Shown here in pieces: positions 1-5,480 of a stretch of 5,480 bases of DNA. Both the position numbers and the translations under genes were made by a program. How positions within the stretch are numbered: the first letter of the stretch is position 1; every line of letters starts with the position of its first letter. This stretch comes from Thermoplasmata archaeon (GTDB lineage Archaea; Thermoplasmatota; SW-10-69-26), in contig PWVY01000003.1 in the NCBI GenBank assembly GCA_003561665.1, forward strand, positions 1 through 5,480, written 5' to 3'. Below the pieces are notes generated by a model. The model was not told where the DNA came from. It did not search any database and was given only the letters and a program-made list of their open reading frames with translations.

Positions 1-1
1 C

Positions 2-739
2 CTCTGCCATCGCTACGGGATCCTTCCCATCGGGAACAGCCGCCATACCTCGCTCGCGCTCAGCGACACACACGTACCCCCCCATGTGTACCTGGGCGTG
101 GACGAGGGCACCTTCCAACCCGACGCCGTGACCCCCATCCCCCGCGACGCGATCCCCGCCCCTGAGGATGCGATCCTCGTCGGCATCATCGCGCGCCTTC
201 ACCCCACGAAAGGCCAACGCGAACTCATCGAAGCCGTAAGCCGCATCGACACCAACCCCACACCTCACCTCGTCATCGTCGGAGGCCCCACGGATGGCAC
301 GTACGCCCAGATGCTTCAACGACGCGCCCACGCGCTTGGCATCGATGACCGCGTGCACGTTCAAGGCCGCGTGGAGGATCCGGAACGGTACTACGCCGCC
401 TGTGACGTGATCGTGAACGCGCGCGTGGACCCGGAACCCTTCGGGCGCACCGTCATCGAGGCCATGATGATGCGAACCCCCGTCCTCGCACACGCATCCG
501 GAGGGCCCGGCGAGACCATCGTGGACGGGCGCACCGGGTGGCTTGTGTACGCGCCCACGGCGCAAGCGCTCGAACACGGCCTCAACCGAGCCCTCGAGGA
601 TCAAGACCGCTGGGAAGCGATGGGCAAGCGCGCCCGCGCCTACGCGCTTGAACGCTTCAACCTCGACAACCAAGTCAGCCAGTTCCTCGACATCATCCAA
701 GGATCCCTACAGGGCGCCTGGGGGTTCGAGGCTCCCTAA
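2..739 (+). CDS. Glycosyltransferase family 4 (GT-B fold), C-terminal part; 5' end outside window
   Basis: Transfers a sugar from a nucleotide-activated donor to a growing glycan, presumably at the cytoplasmic face of the membrane. The frame is open from base 2 with no stop, so the gene begins upstream; a GTG at 86 is internal, because the residues before it (NSRHT, then VPPHVYLGVDEGTF) are the usual GT4 stretch linking the two Rossmann domains. The 245-residue fragment contains VGIIARLHPTKG with the donor-phosphate Arg and Lys, the strand HLVIVGG, the RVHVQGRV strand, and EPFGRTVIE, the E-x7-E motif of retaining GT4 enzymes (fragment residues 145-153). GETIVDGRTGWLV is the typical loop after it. 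The terminal helix continues to FEAP and the TAA stop. The acceptor-binding N-terminal domain is missing, so donor and acceptor cannot be named. The gene is followed 18 bases later by an asparagine-synthetase-like gene, as in many surface-polysaccharide and glycosylation clusters. Family assignment is secure; specificity is unknown. Confidence 0.93.
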   Translation, partial: LCHRYGILPIGNSRHTSLALSDTHVPPHVYLGVDEGTFQPDAVTPIPRDAIPAPEDAILVGIIARLHPTKGQRELIEAVSRIDTNPTPHLVIVGGPTDGTYAQMLQRRAHALGIDDRVHVQGRVEDPERYYAACDVIVNARVDPEPFGRTVIEAMMMRTPVLAHASGGPGETIVDGRTGWLVYAPTAQALEHGLNRALEDQDRWEAMGKRARAYALERFNLDNQVSQFLDIIQGSLQGAWGFEAP

Positions 740-747
740 GCCTCGAA
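725..747 (+). promoter_or_regulatory. Intercistronic inverted repeat (9-bp perfect stem, 5-nt loop)
   Basis: TTCGAGGCT (725-733) and AGCCTCGAA (739-747) are exact reverse complements separated by CCCTA. The stem includes the last sense codons of the glycosyltransferase, the loop holds the first two bases of its TAA stop, and the 3' arm ends on the AA of the AAGGAG Shine-Dalgarno of the next gene. No T-run follows, so it is not a typical intrinsic terminator. In mRNA it could couple translation of the two genes, because a ribosome reaching the stop would melt the stem, or it could protect or direct processing of the transcript. The pairing is visible in the sequence; the role is inferred. Confidence 0.6.
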
Positions 748-752
748 GGAGA
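746..752 (+). promoter_or_regulatory. Shine-Dalgarno of the asparagine-synthetase-like gene
   Basis: AAGGAGA lies five bases before the ATG at 758 (bases 753-757 intervene) and complements the 16S rRNA 3' end. It is the only strong Shine-Dalgarno in the window, which fits an internal operon gene; the first genes of transcripts here look leaderless. It fixes the start of the downstream gene and overlaps the 3' arm of the inverted repeat by two bases. Confidence 0.75.
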
Positions 753-757
753 CGACC

Positions 758-2665
758 ATGAGCGGTTTCTGTGGCATCATCGGAGGACAACCGGACAGCA
801 TCAAACCCATGCAGGAGATCCTGCACGTGCTCGGCCACGAAGCCGGGACCACGTACCAGAACGGGCCCATCACGATCGCGTACGTCGACCACCCACGCTC
901 GTTCGAGAACCAACCCGCCACCCTCACGACGCCCGACGTGAGCCTCTGGATCTGGGGAGACATCCTCGGCCACGAGCACCAAGGAACCTACACCACGCGC
1001 TCACCCACCGAGGACGCCGCCACGTTCACCGCGCGCCTCTACGAGGAACACGGCGCCTCCTTCGTCCACGGCCTCAACAGCGAGTTCACAGGCATCATCC
1101 ACGACCGCGACGCGGAAACCCTCACCCTCTTCACCGACCGTCTTGGAAGCCGACCCCTCTACCACGCACGCACCCCCACCGGGAACCTCGTCTTCTCCTC
1201 TCTCCTCCAAGGCCTCAACGCGCACCCCAACACCACGCTGACCCTTGACCCCGAACGCGCAACGCAGTTCCTCGCCTACAACCGCACCCTGGGCACACAC
1301 ACCGCAACCCAACAAGCACGCCTTCTCCCCCCCGCCACCCTCACCACGTACGATCACCAAGGAGAACGAACCCACCAACGCACCTACTGGCAACCCCAAC
1401 CCAACCCCGAACCCCGAACCTTCAACGACACCGTCGACCGCTTCCACAAGGCCCTCACCCACGCCATCGAAGAACGAGCCCAACACGCCAGCAACCCCGG
1501 CCTCCTCCTAAGCGGAGGCACCGACTCACGAACGATCCTCGCCGCGCACCCCGGGACCCTCACCGCCATCCACCTCAACGAAGACACCACCGACTACGAA
1601 GCAGCCACCGCCGCGCGCGTCGCAGAACAAGCCAACACCCCCTTCCGCTTCCTCGAACGCGGCCCCGACTACCACGAACGCGTCCTCAACAACGCCAAGA
1701 ACATCCTCAGCTTCAACGGGCTCTACCACAGCGCGAAAGTCATCGGGTTCGCCAAGGAAATCAACGACGAGGTCGACGCGCTCTTCTGTGGACAATACGC
1801 CGACGCCATCGTCGGCATCGATTACGTTCCCCTCGACGAACCCCGCCCCAGCTTCCTCAAACATCTACGCCCCGCCACCCGCTCCCGCAACATCCAAACC
1901 CCCCAAGCGTACGCCGACGCCTTCCCCAAGGACATGATGCCTGGAGATGGATGGTCCATCCCGTATGTGAAGAACACGCCCGATCCCAAAGCGATTCTTC
2001 TCTCCAGCCTGCACGACAACAGGGGAACCGTCACCTCGCACGGCGTCACCTACCCCTCATGGAAAGCCCTGTGCGAACATGGCATGGTGTACCCCCTAAC
2101 GAACACGCGGACCTTCATCAATTACGAAACCCTCATCCACATGATCCCTACCCGGTACCCCTTCCTTGACAACCGCATCCTAGACCTCGTCCTCGAAACG
2201 CCCACCGGGCACCTCTACGCGCGCTACCCGGTCAAGCACGTCCTCCACCGCATCAGCCCCGCCCTGGCTCAAATCCCCCACTCCGAAACGGGCGTCGCCC
2301 TCACGAGCCCGCGGATCATCGAGAAAGCAGGCATCGCCAGGCGCTTGGCCCAACAATCCCTCCAAGACCGCGCAAACCCCAACCAAGCCGAACCCACGCA
2401 CAAAGCCCCCGGTTCCTGGATGAACCACGCAGGCCTCATCCGGTTGCGATCCTTCGTTGAAGACACCCTCACCGAACACGAGGACCGCATCGAACACGCC
2501 TCGTTCCTTGACCTCGACCGTGCATGGCGCTGCTATCACGAACATCTCAACGGGAGCGATCACACGTACGCACTCTACGCTCTCGTCACCCTCCTCGAAA
2601 CAGGCATCGAGATCCCCCGCGATCCTCCCAACGATAGGCAAAACGACGGGGAAGAACGAAACTAA
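758..2665 (+). CDS. Asparagine synthetase-like amidotransferase/amide synthetase with degenerate glutaminase domain
   Basis: Two-domain protein of 635 residues (E. coli AsnB has about 554). Residues 1-205 resemble the class II glutamine amidotransferase domain: it opens MSGFCGIIGG and has FTDRLGSRPLYH (125-136) followed by LVFSSLLQGL. A Pro-rich linker (QPQPNPEPR, 212-220) leads to the synthetase domain with the PP-loop SGGTDS at 252-257, which binds ATP pyrophosphate, the strand CGQYADA (344-350), YPFLDNRILDLVLETP (467-482) and K493 in the PVKHVLHRI helix. The C-terminal tail from about 540 is longer than usual. The enzyme should adenylate a carboxylate and form an amide. Odd points: Cys is residue 5, not 2; the NGE motif reads W66-G67-D68; the conserved Asp after it is not clearly aligned; the Glu of SGEGxDE is Gln346. 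Glutamine hydrolysis is therefore doubtful, and free ammonia or another amine may be the nucleophile. It is in an operon with the glycosyltransferase, so the substrate may be a sugar carboxylate or glycan precursor; that is inference. The start is set by AAGGAG. Its stop overlaps the convergent lipoprotein gene. Confidence 0.88.
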   Translation: MSGFCGIIGGQPDSIKPMQEILHVLGHEAGTTYQNGPITIAYVDHPRSFENQPATLTTPDVSLWIWGDILGHEHQGTYTTRSPTEDAATFTARLYEEHGASFVHGLNSEFTGIIHDRDAETLTLFTDRLGSRPLYHARTPTGNLVFSSLLQGLNAHPNTTLTLDPERATQFLAYNRTLGTHTATQQARLLPPATLTTYDHQGERTHQRTYWQPQPNPEPRTFNDTVDRFHKALTHAIEERAQHASNPGLLLSGGTDSRTILAAHPGTLTAIHLNEDTTDYEAATAARVAEQANTPFRFLERGPDYHERVLNNAKNILSFNGLYHSAKVIGFAKEINDEVDALFCGQYADAIVGIDYVPLDEPRPSFLKHLRPATRSRNIQTPQAYADAFPKDMMPGDGWSIPYVKNTPDPKAILLSSLHDNRGTVTSHGVTYPSWKALCEHGMVYPLTNTRTFINYETLIHMIPTRYPFLDNRILDLVLETPTGHLYARYPVKHVLHRISPALAQIPHSETGVALTSPRIIEKAGIARRLAQQSLQDRANPNQAEPTHKAPGSWMNHAGLIRLRSFVEDTLTEHEDRIEHASFLDLDRAWRCYHEHLNGSDHTYALYALVTLLETGIEIPRDPPNDRQNDGEERN

Positions 2666-3327
2666 GCCTCATCATCGGTAGGCAGGCGCGTTAGCTCTAT
2701 GTTGAGAGCGTCGACATGGTAGGAGAGTTCGGTGTCGCCCACAGCGCTGATGCCCACGGCGATGTAGAACGCCCGCTCGCGAGGTTCCTCTGCGACGGGG
2801 ATGACCCATTCGAAACTGTACTCTTGCCAACCCTCAGCCTGATCAAGAGGCATCCGTAACCCTCCCGTCGGGGGCGGGTTGGATGCGTTGGTTTGCTCCC
2901 CAGCGGCTGGGAAGTCCGCTTCGCCCGTGGGCTGCTGGTGGCCCACATAGAAAACCAAGTGCGCGGCCTCGTCGACGCGTTCTTGGGCGCTGTGCGCCCA
3001 GATGCTCGCGTTCACATGGTAGGATTGGTTCGCTTCCACCTGGAACGGGCGCTCGATCCAAACCGTCCCGTTCCCTTGGTTTCCATCCAACTGGAACAAC
3101 ACGCTCCAACCCCCCTGGTGGGCTGTTTGCTGGGAGGATGTCACGTTCCACGACATGAGGTGACCGGGCTGGCCTGGATCCTCGGGCACATCGGCACGCT
3201 GGGCCCAACCGTCAAGGCCTGTCCCGAAGTCCTCGTGAACGGTCTCCGTCGTGCCAGGGCTCGTGTCGATGCAGCCTGCAAGCGCCACCGCGACCAGGAG
3301 GATCGACCCGATGAGGACGACGCGCAT
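2662..3327 (-). CDS. Exported lipoprotein with a predicted jelly-roll (carbohydrate-binding-like) domain
   Basis: A 221-residue protein. Residues 1-18 form a signal peptide with one Arg and a strongly hydrophobic core (VVLIGSILLVAVALAG), ending in the lipobox LAGC with Cys19 as the predicted lipidation site; the single Arg points to Sec rather than Tat export. After a short Thr/Pro/Gly linker, residues 30-215 look like one beta-sandwich: HEDFGTGLDGW, GGWSVLFQLDG, GTVWIERPFQV, SYHVNASIWA, a second half with EYSFEWVIPV, and SYHVDALNIELTRL. The pattern F-x-G-x-DGW, then a strand pair with 'G..Sv.f.ldG', is like CBM4/9/11-type jelly rolls, which often bind sugars; no catalytic motif is seen, and the family is not identified. 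Five N-X-S/T sequons (N61, N86, N100, N106, N147) are present. ATG at 3327 is the only sensible start, 19-28 bases after a TATA-like element. The gene converges on the asparagine-synthetase-like gene and diverges from the DUF429 gene. Confidence 0.85.
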   Translation of the reverse strand: MRVVLIGSILLVAVALAGCIDTSPGTTETVHEDFGTGLDGWAQRADVPEDPGQPGHLMSWNVTSSQQTAHQGGWSVLFQLDGNQGNGTVWIERPFQVEANQSYHVNASIWAHSAQERVDEAAHLVFYVGHQQPTGEADFPAAGEQTNASNPPPTGGLRMPLDQAEGWQEYSFEWVIPVAEEPRERAFYIAVGISAVGDTELSYHVDALNIELTRLPTDDEA

Positions 3328-3345
3328 AACGAGCCCACTTGTTCC

Positions 3346-3355
3346 ATATCAAAGA
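3346..3355 (-). promoter_or_regulatory. TATA-like element for the lipoprotein gene
   Basis: Read on the minus strand the bases are TCTTTGATAT, an A/T-rich island in GC-rich DNA, 19 to 28 bases upstream of the lipoprotein ATG. This is the spacing of an archaeal TATA box to the transcription start, so the mRNA would start at or next to the ATG (leaderless). The purine-rich GGGGAAGGG just upstream could serve as a BRE. No Shine-Dalgarno lies between it and the ATG. Confidence 0.5.
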
Positions 3356-3360
3356 CCCTT

Positions 3361-3370
3361 CCCCTAGGGG
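3361..3370. promoter_or_regulatory. 10-bp palindrome in the divergent intergenic region
   Basis: CCCCTAGGGG is a perfect palindrome immediately upstream of the lipoprotein TATA-like element and between the two divergent genes. Its placement is that of an operator or BRE-proximal regulator site, but it is short and could be chance in GC-rich DNA. No second copy is seen in the window. Confidence 0.3.
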
Positions 3371-3463
3371 TACCTGAACCGACGCCATCCTGTGTGTGAT
3401 GATAGCACGGGAAAGCGTCGTCAAATCGACGAGGCCCTTGCCCATGCCTTTTTCTGTAGGAGC

Positions 3464-3472
3464 TTCTTTAAG
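3464..3472 (+). promoter_or_regulatory. TATA-like element for the DUF429 gene
   Basis: TTCTTTAAG lies 17 to 25 bases before the ATG at 3489, inside an A/T-richer stretch (3448-3480). It shares TCTTT with the box of the divergent gene. The position fits a leaderless transcript beginning near 3489, or one with a leader of about 25 bases if translation begins at the ATG at 3519. Confidence 0.4.
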
Positions 3473-3488
3473 TGACGATTCGCTCAAG

Positions 3489-4319
3489 ATGACCTCACAA
3501 CCTCCAGACCCGCCGGACATGGTGCACGGCATCGATTTCAGCGGTGGACGGAACGCTGGCAACAACAGCTGGGTCGCCTCCGGCGCTCTAGAGGCCGGTT
3601 CCTTGAAGATCGACAACTGCCGCACCGGCTCGTCCCTCCCTAACAGTTCCCCTCACCGGGACCCCTTCATGGAAGCCCTCCGTGACTGGATCGCAGAGCA
3701 AGAAAGCTGCGCCATCGGGTTGGATTTCCCCTTCGGGCTTCCCGTCTCGCTCGTCGACGAGGACAACTGGTACGACTTCATCGTTAACTTCCCCAAGCGC
3801 CACCAGGACGCAGACTCCTTCCGGATGGCTTGCCAACGGGCCAGCCCTGGCGCCGAACTCAAACGGAAAACCGACGAGGTCAACGACACCCCGTTTAGCC
3901 CGTACAACCTCCGCATGTACAAGCAAACCTACCACGGCATCGCGGACGTTCTTGCTCCCCTCGTGGCGGATGACAAGGTTTGTGTGCTTCCCATGATGGA
4001 ACCCGAGGAGGGTAAGCCCTGGATCCTTGAGGTGTGCCCAGGTTCAACGATGCGCGCGCAAGGCCACAAGGTATCCTACAAGGGCACCACGCAAGAGCAC
4101 CGTGCCGCCCGAACGCGCATCCTCAAGAACCTGCAAGGAAGCGGGACCCTGACCATCCGCGCCCAAGGCGTCCTCTCCAACGTGCTCCGCGACGGCGGCG
4201 GGGACGCGCTGGATGCCGTCATCAGCGCGTACGCCACCACCGGGGCCGTCATCAACCCCGACAAACTCATACCGACGAACTTCGACGGCAAGCAAGTCGA
4301 AGGCCACGTGTACGCGTAA
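3489..4319 (+). CDS. DUF429 family protein (predicted RNase H-fold nuclease)
   Basis: With the ATG at 3489 the protein is 276 residues. It begins with a short Pro-rich lead and then GIDFSGGRNAGNNSWVA (D16), the first strand of an RNase H-like fold. It continues with CAIGLDFPFGLP (D79), LEVCPGSTMR (E181) and GGGDALDAVISAYAT (D239, D242). These spaced acidic residues match the metal-binding pattern that led to DUF429 being predicted as a nuclease-like family; its biological role is not established. No signal peptide or membrane segment is present, so it is cytoplasmic. The frame is open back to 3396 (GTG 3396, ATG 3399, ATG 3444), but bases 3396-3488 use codons rare elsewhere here (ATA, AGG, TTT, GTA, TTA, AGT) and contain a TATA-like box, so they are probably not coding. 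ATG 3519, just before the domain, is the main alternative start. The gene is divergent from the lipoprotein, and nothing ties it functionally to the glycan genes. Confidence 0.85.
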   Translation: MTSQPPDPPDMVHGIDFSGGRNAGNNSWVASGALEAGSLKIDNCRTGSSLPNSSPHRDPFMEALRDWIAEQESCAIGLDFPFGLPVSLVDEDNWYDFIVNFPKRHQDADSFRMACQRASPGAELKRKTDEVNDTPFSPYNLRMYKQTYHGIADVLAPLVADDKVCVLPMMEPEEGKPWILEVCPGSTMRAQGHKVSYKGTTQEHRAARTRILKNLQGSGTLTIRAQGVLSNVLRDGGGDALDAVISAYATTGAVINPDKLIPTNFDGKQVEGHVYA

Positions 4320-4338
4320 GGTCCTCCCAGCGTCGTTT

Positions 4339-4355
4339 CGATGGTGCAACCATCG
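4339..4355 (+). repeat. Hairpin-forming inverted repeat (7-bp stem, 3-nt loop)
   Basis: CGATGGT and ACCATCG pair perfectly around GCA, 19 bases after the DUF429 stop and 40 bases before the next ATG. It is not followed by a T-run, so it is a weak terminator candidate by bacterial rules. It may be a 3'-end stabilising hairpin for the DUF429 mRNA or an operator for the next gene; it could also be chance. Confidence 0.35.
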
Positions 4356-4395
4356 CGCTTACGTAGCCCCTTGCTCGTCTTGAGCGCCCCCGCTC

Positions 4396-5480
4396 ATGCT
4401 CGGTGCTCAGGAACCCGCCCGGATCGCTGGTCTTCTTGCTCTTGCCCTGATCAGCCTCGTGGCTGGGTTCACGACAGGGAGCTTCACGCCGGAGGACACC
4501 GATCCCCTAGACGCGTTCGCCATCCTCGGATCCGGGGCAGACGCCTCGGCTATCGACCTCAATACCGATGAAACCCTCGAAATCCACGTCCTTGAGCATG
4601 CTTCCCCCGCCGGTTTCGCCATCTTCGACCCGCGGGATGAGATCCGAGAGCACGTTCACTTACCCCCCGGCGAGCATGTCCACGTGCCCATCGACATGAA
4701 CGGGACATGGGTCGTGATGCCCACCAGTGGTGACCCTCCCCGAGCCGCGTTGGTGATCAACACCGACGATACAGAGGATGTCGCCAACCGCATCGCCTCG
4801 GTCCCGATCGAGGAGCATACGCGCATGATCGAAGAGCAGGCCGACGGGTCGCTGGATACAAGCACCGTGGTGAACCTTGAACGGAAGCCCGCGTTGGTGC
4901 AGCTTCGCGTGACCGGGTCCGCAGATGCGCTGGATGCCCGCGTGATGAGTCCTGCTGGCCTCGTGTTCGACGCGAGAGCCGAGACCGTGAACGGGAGCTT
5001 CCCCACATCGTTTGGAACGAACGCCTCGCTGGACCCCTCCCGCATCCAGCCAGGGTTGTTCCAAGTGGAGGCCAGCGCGGCGTCCTTCGATGGGCGTTTG
5101 GAGCTGTTGCACGCCTCGTATGTGCGGAATGCGAGCTTGCTGGATGTTGTCCCCGAGCCGGTGCCCGGCTTGGCCGAGGCGGGGATCCCTGTTGCATCGC
5201 TCGTGGAGGGACGCGCGGCTCACGTGACGGGAGGCTCCCAAGAGCAACTTGTGTTCGCGGTGGAACCTGGAACTCAAGCGACCGTGCGCGTGTACGATGA
5301 AACGCACACCGTTCGAGCGATCGTGAACCTTGGCGAGGATGCTGAGGGGTTCGGTTGGGATTTCGGCGAGGAGGGGGAGCGTGTTGAGACGCGCGCAGTG
5401 AACGTGGATCATGGAGCCGCGTTGACCGTGTATGCTTCAAGCGTGATAGGGGGAGGAGAGGATAAGACGCCCAGGGTGTA
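4396..5480 (+). CDS. Exported beta-rich protein of unknown function, running to the window end
   Basis: Open frame of 361 codons plus the bases TA. The ATG at 4396 is the first start after an in-frame TGA at 4381, so the start is well constrained, although there is no clear Shine-Dalgarno. Residues 9-25 (RIAGLLALALISLVAGF) form a signal peptide or N-terminal anchor; there is no lipobox Cys, and no later membrane segment is seen. The rest is acidic and beta-rich. At least two modules can be recognised: 'LEIHVLEHASPAGFAIFDPR' at 61-80 and a stretch from 166 to 194 ending in SPAGLVFDAR (185-194); both share SPAG(F/L)..FD.R after a strand. A third strand-rich unit (286-311, LVFAVEPGTQATVRVYD) looks similar. 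This resembles the beta-sandwich repeats of secreted archaeal and bacterial proteins, but I do not recognise the family. Sequons are at N102, N199, N209 and N245. Codon use shifts to G-ending codons in the second half. If the next base is A or G the gene ends exactly there. Confidence 0.75.
   Translation, partial: MLGAQEPARIAGLLALALISLVAGFTTGSFTPEDTDPLDAFAILGSGADASAIDLNTDETLEIHVLEHASPAGFAIFDPRDEIREHVHLPPGEHVHVPIDMNGTWVVMPTSGDPPRAALVINTDDTEDVANRIASVPIEEHTRMIEEQADGSLDTSTVVNLERKPALVQLRVTGSADALDARVMSPAGLVFDARAETVNGSFPTSFGTNASLDPSRIQPGLFQVEASAASFDGRLELLHASYVRNASLLDVVPEPVPGLAEAGIPVASLVEGRAAHVTGGSQEQLVFAVEPGTQATVRVYDETHTVRAIVNLGEDAEGFGWDFGEEGERVETRAVNVDHGAALTVYASSVIGGGEDKTPRV

Noticed and set aside
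86..739. GTG at 86 as the start of the glycosyltransferase.
   Set aside because: The frame is open upstream to the window edge and encodes expected GT4 sequence (NSRHT), so 86 is internal.
1404..1417. Tandem ACCCCGA repeat.
   Set aside because: Two copies only, explained by the Pro-rich interdomain linker and C-rich codon use.
1001..1486. Long antisense open frames within the asparagine-synthetase-like gene (also 1526-1864 and 2180-2641).
   Set aside because: They follow from the C-ending codon bias of the real gene; their translations are low-complexity Gly/Val/Glu-rich with no motif, while the plus frame has clear domain motifs.
2893..3399. Plus-strand frame of 168 residues opposite the lipoprotein gene.
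   Set aside because: The minus-strand frame has a signal peptide, lipobox, promoter-like box and coherent beta-sandwich pattern; the plus frame has none of these.
3418..3432. TCGTC-AAATC-GACGA inverted repeat upstream of the DUF429 gene.
   Set aside because: Only a 5-bp stem, within chance expectation for this composition.
3212..3625. Minus-strand frame of 137 residues across the divergent promoter region.
   Set aside because: It overlaps the lipoprotein start, the TATA-like boxes and the DUF429 N-terminus, and shows no domain pattern.
4359..4365. TTACGTA as a TATA box for the last gene.
   Set aside because: It lies about 34 bases before the ATG and poorly fits a TATA consensus; possible with a short leader, but too weak to annotate.
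4660..5412. Minus-strand frame of 250 residues opposite the last gene, plus an overlapping one at 4757-5440.
   Set aside because: Both are Arg/His/Pro-rich shadows. The plus frame is open for over 1 kb with a signal peptide and repeated motifs.

Overview
The window is a 5.48 kb piece of high-GC DNA. It looks archaeal, most likely euryarchaeal in the broad sense (Halobacteriota or Thermoplasmatota); this is an inference and a bacterial host is not excluded. Points in favour are TATA-like boxes about 25 bases upstream of start codons with no Shine-Dalgarno sequence (leaderless style), a DUF429 protein of the kind common in haloarchaea, a small exported lipoprotein with a jelly-roll-like domain, and Lys-poor, Asp/Glu/Thr/His-rich proteins. 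No RNA gene, insertion sequence, CRISPR array or phage gene is visible.

Layout: (1) Bases 2-739, plus strand: the C-terminal 245 residues of a GT-B fold, family 4 glycosyltransferase whose start lies before the window. (2) Bases 758-2665, plus strand: an asparagine-synthetase-like protein of 635 residues, 18 bases downstream with its own Shine-Dalgarno. A perfect 9-bp inverted repeat spans the stop codon of gene 1 and runs into that Shine-Dalgarno. (3) Bases 2662-3327, minus strand: a lipoprotein converging on gene 2, their stop codons overlapping in a shared CTAA. (4) Bases 3328-3488: a divergent promoter region with a TATA-like box for each side and a 10-bp palindrome. (5) Bases 3489-4319, plus strand: a DUF429 (predicted RNase H-fold) protein. 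(6) Bases 4320-4395: a short spacer with a 7-bp hairpin. (7) Bases 4396 to the end, plus strand: an exported, beta-rich protein of unknown function that is open to the last base.

Genes 1 and 2 form an operon and look like the trailing end of a surface-glycan (exopolysaccharide or protein glycosylation) cluster: a sugar transferase plus an ATP-dependent amide-forming enzyme. The second enzyme is the most interesting part of the window. Its synthetase domain keeps the SGGTDS ATP-pyrophosphatase loop, but the glutaminase domain has lost residues needed to release ammonia from glutamine, so it probably does not make asparagine in the classical way. The lipoprotein and the last protein are both exported and carry several N-X-S/T sequons, which would fit targets of a nearby glycosylation system, but that link is only circumstantial. 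No clearly new multi-gene system is demonstrated.
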